Positions 8,456-16,657 of a stretch of 50,041 nt of DNA are shown here, in pieces. Numbering within the stretch: the first letter of the stretch is position 1; every line of letters begins with the position of its first letter. The position numbers and the translations under genes are program-made. This stretch comes from Xanthomonas nasturtii (GTDB lineage Bacteria; Pseudomonadota; Gammaproteobacteria; Xanthomonadales; Xanthomonadaceae), in assembly GCF_001660815.1 (NCBI RefSeq), contig NZ_LYMI01000029.1:1-50041 (forward strand). The letters are read 5' to 3'. The notes under the pieces were generated by a model. It was not told the DNA's origin, did not search any database, and saw nothing but the letters and a program-made list of their open reading frames with translations.

Positions 8456-9514
8456 ATGCCTAAACCGTTCAATCTGGCTGTCGTCGGCTACGGCTATGTC
8501 GGCCGCACCTTCCATGCACCGCTGATCGCAAGCACCCCCGGCCTGCACTTGCACAGCGTGGTGTCGTCCAAGCCGCAGCAGCCGCATGCCGACGTCCCCG
8601 GTGCGAACGTGGTTGCCGACCTCGAGAGCGCGCTGGCAGACCCGGCACTGGATGCAGTGGTGCTCGCCACGCCGAACCAGACCCATGCGCCGTTTGCGCT
8701 GCGGGCGCTGGCTGCCGGCAAGCATGTGCTGGTGGACAAGCCGTTTGCGCTGGATGCGACGCAGGCCCAGCAGATGGTGGATGCCGCCAACGCGGCCGGA
8801 CGCATCATCAGCGTGTTCCAGAACCGCCGTTGGGATGCGGACTTTCTCACCGTGCGCCGGCTGATCGAAGAAGGCCAGTTGGGCGAGGTGGTGGAGTTCC
8901 ACTCGCACTTCGACCGTTATCGCCCGCAGGTGCGTGACCGTTGGCGCGAGAGCGATGTTCCCGGCGCCGGGCTCTGGTACGACCTGGGCCCGCATCTGCT
9001 CGATCAGGCGGTGCAGCTGTTCGGTCTGCCTCAGGCAATCGGCGCGGATCTGCAACGTCAGCGCGAGCAGGCACGCAGCGTCGATTATTTCCACGTCACC
9101 CTGCAGTACCCGCGCCTGCGCGTGATTCTGCATGCGGGGTCGCTGGTGGCCGACAGCAGCCTGCGCTTCGTCGTGCACGGCACGCGTGGCAGTTACCTCA
9201 AGCACGGCCTGGATACGCAGGAAGACCAGCTGCGCGCCGGCCGTCGCCCCGGCACGGTCGGCTGGGGCGTCGATCCATTACCGGGCACGCTCACTCGCGT
9301 TGATGACGAAGGCCGTGTCCACACCCATCAACCCGACAATCTGCCGGGCGACTATCGGCAGTGTTATGCCGCCTTCCGCGACGCGCTGGCCGGCACCGGC
9401 CCGGCGCCGGTCGGTGGCAGCGACGCGGTGCAGCTGATGCAGCTGCTGGACCTTGCGCAACGCAGCGCTGCGGACGGCCAGGTGCTGTGGCTGGACGCTG
9501 CACACAGGCGATAG
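8456..9514 (+). CDS. Gfo/Idh/MocA family NAD(P)-dependent oxidoreductase
   Basis: A 352-residue cytoplasmic enzyme. The Rossmann motif VGYGYVGRTFHAP is at about residues 10-22. The family signature GKHVLVDKPFAL lies around residue 95, where the lysine of the DKP motif is catalytic. GLWYDLGPHLLDQAVQLFG around 175-193 contains the conserved D..PH..D segment. Family members oxidise or reduce sugars, inositols and related alcohols; YdgJ-type enzymes of E. coli are the closest in motif layout. The substrate is not deducible and there is no linked sugar transporter. Start ATG 8456 places the glycine motif at the N-terminus. It is divergent from the BON gene and convergent with gnd. Confidence 0.9.
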   Translation: MPKPFNLAVVGYGYVGRTFHAPLIASTPGLHLHSVVSSKPQQPHADVPGANVVADLESALADPALDAVVLATPNQTHAPFALRALAAGKHVLVDKPFALDATQAQQMVDAANAAGRIISVFQNRRWDADFLTVRRLIEEGQLGEVVEFHSHFDRYRPQVRDRWRESDVPGAGLWYDLGPHLLDQAVQLFGLPQAIGADLQRQREQARSVDYFHVTLQYPRLRVILHAGSLVADSSLRFVVHGTRGSYLKHGLDTQEDQLRAGRRPGTVGWGVDPLPGTLTRVDDEGRVHTHQPDNLPGDYRQCYAAFRDALAGTGPAPVGGSDAVQLMQLLDLAQRSAADGQVLWLDAAHRR

Positions 9515-9594
9515 CACCTCTGTGCAGGCACGTGCCTGGATACACGCACGCGTCTGGATACACATGATCGGTGTTGCGCGTCTGCTGTATATCG

Positions 9595-9636
9595 AAAGAA
9601 AACACCAATGCGCGCCGCAACAAAGACGCGCATTGG
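9595..9636 (-). terminator. Intrinsic terminator of the 6-phosphogluconate dehydrogenase gene
   Basis: A perfect 10-bp stem, CCAATGCGCG (9605-9614) pairing with CGCGCATTGG (9627-9636), has a 12-nt loop. Read on the minus strand it is followed by TGTTTTCTTTC. It lies 22 bp after the gnd stop. Read from the plus strand it has no T-tract, so it serves gnd only. Confidence 0.75.
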
Positions 9637-9657
9637 ATTACTAGCGCATCGACGCGC

Positions 9658-10599
9658 TTATGCGTCCTTGCTGCCGATCGTCGGCGCTACCGAGGTCGTG
9701 GCCATCACTGCGTGGCCACCGAACTGGTTGCGCATCGCCGCCAGCAATTTGTCGGTGAACGAATCCTTGTCGCGCGAGCGCAACCGCTCCATCAGCGACA
9801 AGGTGATGACCGGCGCCGAGACTTCCAGGTCGATCGCTTCGGCCACCGTCCAGCGGCCTTCGCCCGAATCGGCCACGAACGGCGCGATGCCGGCCATGGT
9901 CGGGTTGTGCGTCAATGCATCGGCAGTCAGATCCAGCAACCACGAACGCACCACGCTGCCATCGCGCCAGATTTCGGCAACCTGGTGCAGGTCCAGCGCA
10001 AAATCGGTCTTGTGCTGCATCAGCGCGAAGCCTTCGGCATAGGCCTGCATCATTCCGTATTCGATGCCGTTGTGGACCATTTTGGTGAAGTGGCCGGCAC
10101 CGCTCGGCCCCACCCGTCCCCAGCCTTTGTCCGGCGCCGGCGCGAGCGTTGCCAGCACCGGATGCAACGCGGTCACCGCCGCTTCGTCGCCACCCACCAT
10201 CAAGCTATAGCCTTCCTGCAGACCCCAGATGCCGCCGCTGGTGCCGCAATCGACAAACGCAATGCCGCTGGCCTGCAGCAGCGCTGCGCGACGCTGCGAA
10301 TCCTTGTAATACGAATTGCCGCCATCGATGACGATGTCGCCGGCCTGCAGCAACGGCAGCAGCTGCGCCAGGGTGTCATCGACGATCTTGCCGGCCGGCA
10401 CCATCAACCACACCACGCGCGGGCTCGGCAGCGCCGATACCAGTGCCGCCAGCGCATCGGCGGTGACAATGCCCTTGGCCTGCGCGCTGCTGCGCGCGCT
10501 CGCGCCCGGATCGTAGCCATGCACACGATGCCCGCCGTTGACCAGGCGCTCGGCCATGTTGGCGCCCATGCGGCCCAGTCCCACCATACCCAGTTCCAT
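9658..10599 (-). CDS. gnd: 6-phosphogluconate dehydrogenase, short (GndA/YqeC) type
   Basis: A 313-residue enzyme that oxidatively decarboxylates 6-phosphogluconate to ribulose 5-phosphate. The cofactor motif GLGRMGANM starts at residue 7. IDGGNSYYKDS, DCGTSGGIWGLQ and the substrate motif GAGHFTKMVHNGIEYGMM, which includes the catalytic Lys and His-Asn, follow in order. At about 310 residues instead of 470 it belongs to the short class, which is often NAD-preferring. Whether this one uses NAD or NADP is inference. ATG 10599 is preceded by GAGGAG at good spacing. A terminator follows at 9595-9636. The gene upstream (10620-11978) ends 20 bp before it, so the two may share a transcript. Confidence 0.92.
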   Translation of the reverse strand: MELGMVGLGRMGANMAERLVNGGHRVHGYDPGASARSSAQAKGIVTADALAALVSALPSPRVVWLMVPAGKIVDDTLAQLLPLLQAGDIVIDGGNSYYKDSQRRAALLQASGIAFVDCGTSGGIWGLQEGYSLMVGGDEAAVTALHPVLATLAPAPDKGWGRVGPSGAGHFTKMVHNGIEYGMMQAYAEGFALMQHKTDFALDLHQVAEIWRDGSVVRSWLLDLTADALTHNPTMAGIAPFVADSGEGRWTVAEAIDLEVSAPVITLSLMERLRSRDKDSFTDKLLAAMRNQFGGHAVMATTSVAPTIGSKDA

Positions 10600-10619
10600 A
10601 ATCGCTCCTCATGATCTGA

Positions 10620-11978
10620 TCAGTGCAGGGTGCCACGCTCGACGTACGCTGGCGTGGCGGAATTCTCAATGGATCGTTCCGCGGCGGTGCCGGCGCTGCA
10701 CTGCTGCAGCTGCCAATCGATCCACCGCCAGTACAAGGTGGTGCGCAGATTGTGCAAGGTCAGGTCGATGGCATACGGCGTGCGCGGGTTACGGTCGAGC
10801 AGGCGCGCCACGTGATAGCCGATCGGCTTGGTGCCCTTGGGATGCACATAGACCAGAAACCCGCGATAGAACGGGTCGTCCAGCAACGTCTGCAATTGCT
10901 GCAGCTGGGTCTGCTGCTGCGGGTCGAGCGTGGCGCGTAGCATCGCATCGCCTTGGTAGAGCAGGCGCTCGAAGCGGCGCTTGCCGGGCCCTCTTAGTTG
11001 TTTGGCCAGCTCCCAGATCTGCCGGTTGCGCGCGTCGTAATACGCAAACCCACCGTGCCGGGCCAGCGCCCGCGCAGCTGCGTCGCTGACGTCCACCACC
11101 ACGAAATTTTCGGCCTGGTTATGGATGTCATCCAGATAGGCCTTGTCGAACACGTGCGCAATGAAACCCGGTGCGCCCACAAACGCCTGCCGCCCAAGCT
11201 GCGAGGTCTTCACCGCCTTACCATCGGCGAAAAATTCGCCGGCATGCGCACCGAGCAGAATGCTGTCGGTGTGGTGCAAAGTCAGAAACGTGCCAATCGA
11301 CACTTCGCCCGGCGTAAACGCCTGGTCGAAGCCGGCATCGCCGAACAATTCGCGCTGGGTGGCGAGCTGGGCCACCTGTCGGCCCACCCCGCACTCCGAA
11401 CGCACCTGGCCGCGATAGAACGCATCCAGTGCCTGCGCATTGCTGCCGCGCGGCTGGTAGCCGCGCCCGAAACTGCGAAAACCGCTCCAGCCCTGCGCCG
11501 CTGCACCACGCCAGCCAAACCCGATCCACCCCAGCTGCAGCGCGGAAAACCGGTAGCGCGGGTTGTTCTGCAACTGCGTCACCGCACGGCGTGTGGCTGC
11601 GCCGACTTCGAAGGCATACGCGCATTGCGTGGCCGCATCGTCCAGCAAGGCGGCCAGCGCTGCGCCACGCTGTTGCGTCGTCCACTGCGCCGGAAGCGTC
11701 AGCTGCAGATCCCCGGCGGCCTGCGCCTGCGCGAGCGTACCGCGCGTGCATGGCGCACCGCGCTGGATCACCGGCGCATTTATCGGTGCGTCCACCGCAG
11801 CGCGATGGATGGTCCAGCCCAGCCGTCGCAGCAGCGCTTCCACGCAGTCTGCGCTGGCGGCCTTGGTCGTTTCGCTCGGCGCAGCAACCGCCACCTGCAG
11901 TAGCTGCGCGGCAAGCAGTGCGCTGGCACATACCAGCGCGCTCAATCGGCACCGCCCCGCGTGGCGCAGCATCGGCAT
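10620..11978 (-). CDS. Predicted secreted protein, possibly transglutaminase-like
   Basis: A 452-residue protein of uncertain function. The N-terminus is a signal peptide (basic MPMLRHAGRCR, then a hydrophobic stretch to about residue 32). Around residue 195 there is a Glu-Cys pair in VRSECGVGRQ, preceded by ALDAFYRGQ and followed by GFIAHVFDK near 272-280 and ENFVVVDVS. This E-C pair after an F-Y segment, with a later His-containing strand, loosely resembles the Bacillus spore-coat transglutaminase Tgl; that is my pattern reading, not an established assignment. The C-terminal third (HPKGTKPIGYHVARLLDRNPRTPYAIDLTLHN) is probably a separate conserved part. Starts at 11972 and 12035 are also possible. 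It ends 20 bp before gnd. Confidence 0.6.
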   Translation of the reverse strand: MPMLRHAGRCRLSALVCASALLAAQLLQVAVAAPSETTKAASADCVEALLRRLGWTIHRAAVDAPINAPVIQRGAPCTRGTLAQAQAAGDLQLTLPAQWTTQQRGAALAALLDDAATQCAYAFEVGAATRRAVTQLQNNPRYRFSALQLGWIGFGWRGAAAQGWSGFRSFGRGYQPRGSNAQALDAFYRGQVRSECGVGRQVAQLATQRELFGDAGFDQAFTPGEVSIGTFLTLHHTDSILLGAHAGEFFADGKAVKTSQLGRQAFVGAPGFIAHVFDKAYLDDIHNQAENFVVVDVSDAAARALARHGGFAYYDARNRQIWELAKQLRGPGKRRFERLLYQGDAMLRATLDPQQQTQLQQLQTLLDDPFYRGFLVYVHPKGTKPIGYHVARLLDRNPRTPYAIDLTLHNLRTTLYWRWIDWQLQQCSAGTAAERSIENSATPAYVERGTLH

Positions 11979-12088
11979 CAACGTAAAGGTCGATCGCGGT
12001 GACGACGAACGGTCGTGCGCGTGGACAGAACTCATCGGTGACATGCGCAACGAACGGTTAGCACAACGCCGCATCCTCAGACGTAGAA

Positions 12089-12109
12089 AGCCCCGGCATG
12101 ACCGGGGCT
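12089..12109 (-). terminator. Hairpin terminator after the glycine-zipper gene
   Basis: An 8-bp perfect stem, AGCCCCGG (12089-12096) pairing with CCGGGGCT (12102-12109), has a 5-nt loop. On the minus strand it runs into TTTCT. It lies about 36 bp past the stop at 12145. The T-tract is short, so efficiency is uncertain. Confidence 0.6.
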
Positions 12110-12144
12110 CGCTGGAATCAATTCGAACAAAGCACTCGCCAGAC

Positions 12145-12525
12145 TCAGCGACGCTCGCAGACGCGCTCGACCTGCCGATTGCCGTTGGCCTGCTGACGAT
12201 TGCCCTGGATGGTACGGCCAGCTGCACCGCCAGCCACTGCACCGGCCACGGTCGCCAGCTTCTTGCCGTTGCCGCCGCCGACCTGGTTTCCCAGCAGGCC
12301 ACCGATCGCAGCACCCGCCAGGGTGCCGCCGATGCGGTTCGGGTCGGTCGAATTCTTCTGCACTTCGACATTGCGGCAGCGGACGCGGGTGCCATCGTTG
12401 AACCTGCGGCCTTCGTCTGCTTCCGAATAGCGCTGCTGGTGCGAATAGTTTTGGGCCTGGGCAAAGGTGCTCGTCGCCATCAAGCCGATCAGGGACATAC
12501 CCAGCAGGGATGTGCGCATTTTCAT
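12145..12525 (-). CDS. Glycine-zipper 2TM domain envelope protein
   Basis: A 126-residue exported protein. It has a signal peptide of about 24 residues (MKMRTSLLGMSLIGLMATST, cleavage near AQAQ). A polar region follows with a Cys-containing segment (RVRCRNVEVQ), then the glycine zipper IGGTLAGAAIGGLLGNQVGGGNGKK with GAVAGGAAGRTIQG, residues about 67-108. Proteins of the SlyB/PcP-like glycine-zipper class sit in or at the outer membrane and often respond to envelope stress. There is no lipobox, so this is not a lipoprotein. The start is supported by GGAG 7 nt upstream of ATG 12525. It is transcribed alone, with a terminator hairpin downstream. Confidence 0.8.
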   Translation of the reverse strand: MKMRTSLLGMSLIGLMATSTFAQAQNYSHQQRYSEADEGRRFNDGTRVRCRNVEVQKNSTDPNRIGGTLAGAAIGGLLGNQVGGGNGKKLATVAGAVAGGAAGRTIQGNRQQANGNRQVERVCERR

Positions 12526-12650
12526 CGTTGGTCTCCACGTTTCTCGCCCGCTCGGCGAGCCATGGGCGCACTCTGGCCGCCGGGTCGAGAACACAACGTG
12601 AAGCGCGCAACCGGCTATTCAGGTTTCGGGGCGGAGTGTGAACCGCGCCG

Positions 12651-13421
12651 TCACGGCTGCGTGGCGGGCTCGCTTTGCGGCAGCTTGGCCGGCGCTGGCG
12701 GCGGATCCTGCGCTTCGACCGGCAATGGGGCCACTGGCGGCTGTGCATCGGGTGCAGGCGCCGTCGTTGCAGCGGGTGCAGGCACTGCCGAGGTCGGGGG
12801 ACTCGCTGCAGGGGTGGCAGGGGCAACAGCAGCCGGCACGGGTGCCGCTGCGTGTGCCGGTGCTGCACTCGCGGCAGCAGGCACTGCTTCGGTCACATTG
12901 GGCAGATACGAGTTCAGGCGTTCGAAGAAGCGCTTGTAGAAGGCCGCATCCTGCACCGTGGTGCTGGACACGCGCACCAGCGAATCGCCGCTGCTGCCGA
13001 CCGGCAACGACAACGAGCCCAGCACGCCAACGCCCACACTGGCCGAGGTCGAGCTCTTCTTCAGCGCGTAGCGGTCCTGCAGCGCGCTGACGAACACCTG
13101 CGCCTTGCCGCCATCCTGGGTGGCGCAGGAAATGCGCAGGTTGAGCTGTTCGCTCTGGTCGGCTTCCTTGAGCTGGAAGTTCTTGCTGCCTTCCACCGCG
13201 GCGGCATCCGCACGCGTCACGGCGTAGCCCTGGCTCAACAGCACGCGCCGCGCCGCTTCGCAGGCTTGCGGCGAACTGGCGGCCACACTGCGCGAATAGG
13301 TGTCATCGGAGTTGAACGACTCGCGCATCAGCATGGTGTCGCCCTTGCTGCCGCCACAGCCAGCCAGGGTTGCCAGCGCGCCAAGCAATGCGCCGCGCGC
13401 AATCAGGGAATAACAAGACAT
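12651..13421 (-). CDS. DUF2242-type lipoprotein
   Basis: A 256-residue predicted lipoprotein. The signal sequence ends in a lipobox LAGC with Cys22. A globular region of about residues 30-175 follows, containing FNSDDTYSR, ACEAARRVLLSQGYAV and QDAAFYKRFFERLN. It resembles the DUF2242 family, whose function is not known. The last 80 residues are almost entirely Ala/Pro (repeated VPAPAA-type units), suggesting a flexible tether through the periplasm or to peptidoglycan. ATG 13421 is chosen because it gives a standard lipoprotein signal; an upstream ATG at 13457 would precede it with a non-signal stretch. Its neighbours give no functional hint. Confidence 0.75.
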   Translation of the reverse strand: MSCYSLIARGALLGALATLAGCGGSKGDTMLMRESFNSDDTYSRSVAASSPQACEAARRVLLSQGYAVTRADAAAVEGSKNFQLKEADQSEQLNLRISCATQDGGKAQVFVSALQDRYALKKSSTSASVGVGVLGSLSLPVGSSGDSLVRVSSTTVQDAAFYKRFFERLNSYLPNVTEAVPAAASAAPAHAAAPVPAAVAPATPAASPPTSAVPAPAATTAPAPDAQPPVAPLPVEAQDPPPAPAKLPQSEPATQP

Positions 13422-13495
13422 AGGGAAATTCCGGCATCCAAAACCGGCACAGAGCATAGCGGCAACCCATGTGCGCGCGGCGTCGCGTTACCGGA

Positions 13496-14032
13496 TCAGG
13501 GCAACGGCGGTTCATCCGCTGGCAGTTGCAGGTCCACCTGCAGGCGGCCGCCATCGGCGCCGATGCACCCGGCGCGCAGGTAGTGGTGCGCACGCACCGC
13601 CGCCAGCGCCACCGGGGCACGGCATGGCTCGCCCCACAGGCTCAATGCGAAGCCCTGCTGCTGCAGCCAGTGGGTGAGGCGGTCCCATCGCGGTTGTTCG
13701 GCGCGCAGCATCAGGTCCAGATCGGCCGGGCCCAGGGGCACCAGCGTCGGCGACGCCAGTCAGCGCGCGTAGCTGCCATGCACCATCACCGGCAAGCCCT
13801 GCGCGTGGACCGCCTGCAGCAACTGCGCGGCCTGCTGCAGATCCAGCTGGGCACGGCACTGCTGGAAGATCAGCGCGTATTCGTGGCTGCGGTCGCCGAT
13901 GCGTAAGGCATGCCAGCGACCGGCCTCGTCCTGCAGCGGCACGCGCCGCTGCAGGCTGGGCGCTGCGGCGCGCAGACGCGCCAACAGCGGTGAAACAGGC
14001 AACAACGCGATGTCGTCGATGGATGTGTGCAT
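13496..14032 (-). pseudogene. Nucleotidyltransferase-like gene interrupted by an in-frame TGA
   Basis: The frame starts at ATG 14032 (MHTSIDDIALLP), 22 bp after nadV, and would encode 178 residues. It is broken by TGA at 13762-13760 (codon 91). The frame then continues without a shift to TGA at 13496. The stop falls inside the motif VMVHGSYAR-stop-LASPTLVPLGPADLDLML, which reads like the hGS..RG...SDIDLLV active site of polymerase-beta-type (MNT-like) nucleotidyltransferases. The family has Gly after Arg, and a single base change (GGA to TGA) would explain the stop. The downstream half has preserved frame and codon use, so the lesion looks recent, or it is a sequencing error. Position after nadV suggests a former link to NAD salvage, which is not proven. 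Confidence 0.72.
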
Positions 14033-14054
14033 GGTGAGCCCTGCGCGCCGCGTG

Positions 14055-15458
14055 TCAGCGTCGCGCGGCGTCGGCACGCGCGCGCACCTGTTCCAACGTC
14101 CACTCCTGTTGCGACACGCCGTTTTCCCACACCGTCACCAGCGCATCTTCGCTGTCGGCATGCATGCCCACCTCATCGAGCAAGGCGCTGCGATAACTGC
14201 CATCGTTGCGGTCACGCAGCAGGGTGAGCCGGCCACGCTTGCTCTGCTTGCCCTGGTCGGTGATCGGGTCCTTGTAGACATCGATCCACTGCCCGTCCAC
14301 ACGCACCGCCGAGCACTTCAACGCAAACTTCTGCGTGTCGCGGTCCACCTTCTGCAGCAACGCACCGCCCATGCCGAAGGCCACATTGTCGGCGGCATAG
14401 CCGGCAGCGGTGATGCGTTCCAGAATCGCGCGCAACGAGGTGGGGTTGATGCCGTCGCCCTGGATCACCCGCACATGATTGAGCACCTTGTACCCCTTGC
14501 CGTTGACCTGATGGCCGAACGCCTCGTCCAGCAGCACAAGGCATTGTTCGACCACATCCACCGGATCGCCGGAGTCCGGACGGATCACCACCGTTGCACC
14601 GGAGGCGATCACTTCTTCGCGCAAGGTGGTGCCCCAATGCTCGGCAATGGCGCGGTAGATGTCGTAGCTGTCCGACACCACCGCCACGATCGATCCCGGG
14701 CGCGCGAACTGCGTCAGCATGTTGCGATACGCATCCACTTCGCGCTCGCGGCCCCAGCTGGTGATGGTGCTGTGCTCGGCAGCGGGGATCGAATACCCGG
14801 CCACCGGCGTGTGGTAATGCGCACGGGCCAGCAGCAAGGCCGACAAAGTGTCGGTACCAAGAAAATTCACCAGATGCGCGGCACCGCCCAAGGCAGCCGA
14901 GCCAAGACTGGACACACCACGCGCGCCAAAATCGTGCAGCTTGAATGGCAGCTGCCCTGCCGGATCGTCGCTGGTGCGCTCCAGGGAGTCGCGCACGATC
15001 TGCTTCACCTGCCAGCTCACCGTGGCCACCGTCACCGGGTACCACACGCGCAGCAACAAGGTTTCCAGATACGACGGCACCCAGAACGCCTTGGCGTCGG
15101 TGGACTCGATCGTCATCAGCACGTTGTGGGTGGGAACCACCGCACCTTCGGGCACCGCGCGGATGCGAATCGGCAACTGCCCGCCCAGCCGGTCGACGAT
15201 ATCGCGCCAGCCGGCTTCGTTGAACGGCTCGCCGTGCGCGGCCAGCAGCGCCTTCGCATCGTCGATGTCGGCGTGCGTCACCGGCCGGCTGATCGCTTCT
15301 TTCAGGATCGATTGCAGGCCGAAGAACACGGTCTGCTCGTACACGCCACCGCGCGATTCGACGTAGAAAAACGAGGCATCGGTGCCGGGCGGATATTGCA
15401 GCCAGTGGCTGGCCTTGTAGCTATCGGTATCGAGCAGCAGGTTATCGAGGTAATGCAT
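14055..15458 (-). CDS. nadV: Nicotinamide phosphoribosyltransferase (NadV type)
   Basis: A 467-residue enzyme converting nicotinamide and PRPP to NMN, the entry step of the non-deamidating NAD salvage route. Signatures of NAMPT/NadV rather than PncB are visible: the N-terminal LLLDTDSYKASHWLQYPPGT, then FGLQSILKE, LHDFGARGVSSLGSAALGG, the catalytic His region IPAAEHSTITSWG, the PRPP loop VVIRPDSGDPVDV, and VIQGDGIN followed by NVAFGMGGALLQKVDRDTQKFA. AAGGAG stands 8 nt before ATG 15458. NadM-Nudix lies immediately upstream (stop 15578) and supplies the next enzyme, NMN adenylyltransferase. A palindrome at 15486-15504, 28 bp from the ATG, matches one before nadM. The broken nucleotidyltransferase gene follows 22 bp downstream. 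Confidence 0.93.
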   Translation of the reverse strand: MHYLDNLLLDTDSYKASHWLQYPPGTDASFFYVESRGGVYEQTVFFGLQSILKEAISRPVTHADIDDAKALLAAHGEPFNEAGWRDIVDRLGGQLPIRIRAVPEGAVVPTHNVLMTIESTDAKAFWVPSYLETLLLRVWYPVTVATVSWQVKQIVRDSLERTSDDPAGQLPFKLHDFGARGVSSLGSAALGGAAHLVNFLGTDTLSALLLARAHYHTPVAGYSIPAAEHSTITSWGREREVDAYRNMLTQFARPGSIVAVVSDSYDIYRAIAEHWGTTLREEVIASGATVVIRPDSGDPVDVVEQCLVLLDEAFGHQVNGKGYKVLNHVRVIQGDGINPTSLRAILERITAAGYAADNVAFGMGGALLQKVDRDTQKFALKCSAVRVDGQWIDVYKDPITDQGKQSKRGRLTLLRDRNDGSYRSALLDEVGMHADSEDALVTVWENGVSQQEWTLEQVRARADAARR

Positions 15459-15485
15459 GACGGAAGCTCCTTCGCGTCGAATGAA

Positions 15486-15504
15486 CCAGCGGTCTGTCCG
15501 CCGG
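15486..15504. promoter_or_regulatory. Candidate NAD-regulon operator upstream of nadV
   Basis: An inverted repeat: CCAGCGG (15486-15492), a 5-nt TCTGT spacer, and CCGCCGG (15498-15504), with one mismatch between the arms. Its core differs at only two positions from the palindrome before nadM (16658-16680), and the distance to the start codon is nearly identical (28 against 27 bp). Shared sequence plus shared spacing suggests a repressor site. The identity of the regulator is unknown; an NrtR-type regulator is only a guess. Confidence 0.55.
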
Positions 15505-15577
15505 CGGGAGGTCACGGTTCAAGCGGTTGCCGCGCGAGCTGCCTGTTGCATCACGGCAGCACGCAGCCGGTGCACTC

Positions 15578-16633
15578 TCAGCCGCGGCCCAGGAAAAATT
15601 CAAGAATATGCAGATGGTCTTCGTACAGCCGCGGGCCCATCGCCATCACTTCGGCGATCGGAATCCAGCGCGCTTTATCGGCATCGTCGCCACCGCGCAC
15701 CGCAGGCAATGCGCCGGCAGGGAACTCGAAATGAAACGCATGGGTAATGGTGCGCCCGCGCTGGCTGCGCTCGGGGTGATCGAAGACCTGTTTGCCACGC
15801 AACGAGCCCTTCAGCACCGGCAGCGGCAGCTTGAGGCGGGTTTCCTCGCGCAGCTCGCGCAGGCAGCAATCCAGCAGGCCTTCCTCCTGGCCGACAAAAC
15901 CGCCCGGCAGCGCCCACAAGCCCTTGCCCGGCTCGGCACGACGCCGCACCAGCAACACATGGCCCGAATGCACCACCACCGCATCGGTAGTGACGAAGGT
16001 GGGCCGATACGGCGCGTCTTTCCACGCGGCGCGGTACTGCTCGATGAAACGGTATTCGGCCACCAGCTGCGCATAGCTCGGCGAATTGCGCCGGAACGCT
16101 TCCAGCATGTCGTACACCGGCGCCGGCACATTGCCGCGCAACATCAACAGCCCGCCATGGAACCCGATATCGCCGGCCTCGAACAGATAACGGCGCAACT
16201 CGGTGGCAGACAGCGTGGCCGTGTGTTGCACATCTTCCAGCGGCCACTGCGGAAACTCACGCAGGTAGTCGCCGCTGGCATCCTTGTCCATGCCGATTAA
16301 GCCAATATTCGCATCCAGCGTGCCGCCATCGGCGTGCACCGCTTCGGCAACCTGGCGCTGCACCTCGGCGATCCACAGGCTTTCATTGTAGAGGTGGTCG
16401 CGCAGCGGCCGCACGAGCAGCCGCGCGGTTTCGTCCGGCAACGCAGACTCGATCATCACCGCGCGTTCGGCCACGGTCCAAGGATTACGAATGGTGCGGG
16501 GCGTGTCGGCCGAGCCGATCAGCACGATGAGCTTTTTCGCCTTGCCCAGCGCGTGGCGGGCGACGGCGGCGTGGCCGTTATGAAAGGGCTCGAAACGCCC
16601 GATAAACACGAGATAGTCGTACGGTGTTGCCAT
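15578..16633 (-). CDS. nadM: Bifunctional NMN adenylyltransferase / Nudix hydrolase
   Basis: A 351-residue fusion. The N-terminal domain (about 1-185) is an NMN adenylyltransferase: FIGRFEPFHNGH carries the HxGH nucleotidyl-transfer motif, and SATELRRYL is the C-terminal phosphate-binding motif. The C-terminal domain (about 210-345) is a Nudix hydrolase, with GGFVGQEEGLLDCCLRELREE matching Gx5Ex7REUxEE; the glycine two residues after EE is replaced by Arg (EETRL). Family members with this fusion make NAD from NMN and hydrolyse ADP-ribose-type compounds. With NadV downstream it completes a two-step nicotinamide-to-NAD route. GAGGG precedes ATG 16633, and a perfect palindrome lies 27 bp upstream of the start codon. 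Confidence 0.93.
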   Translation of the reverse strand: MATPYDYLVFIGRFEPFHNGHAAVARHALGKAKKLIVLIGSADTPRTIRNPWTVAERAVMIESALPDETARLLVRPLRDHLYNESLWIAEVQRQVAEAVHADGGTLDANIGLIGMDKDASGDYLREFPQWPLEDVQHTATLSATELRRYLFEAGDIGFHGGLLMLRGNVPAPVYDMLEAFRRNSPSYAQLVAEYRFIEQYRAAWKDAPYRPTFVTTDAVVVHSGHVLLVRRRAEPGKGLWALPGGFVGQEEGLLDCCLRELREETRLKLPLPVLKGSLRGKQVFDHPERSQRGRTITHAFHFEFPAGALPAVRGGDDADKARWIPIAEVMAMGPRLYEDHLHILEFFLGRG

Positions 16634-16657
16634 GAGAATCCCTCACGGTTGGCTAGC

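Noticed and set aside
13760..13762. TGA in the nucleotidyltransferase gene as a selenocysteine codon
   Set aside because: No SECIS-like hairpin follows, the family has Gly at this site, and no selenium genes are near. A nonsense change or sequencing error is simpler.
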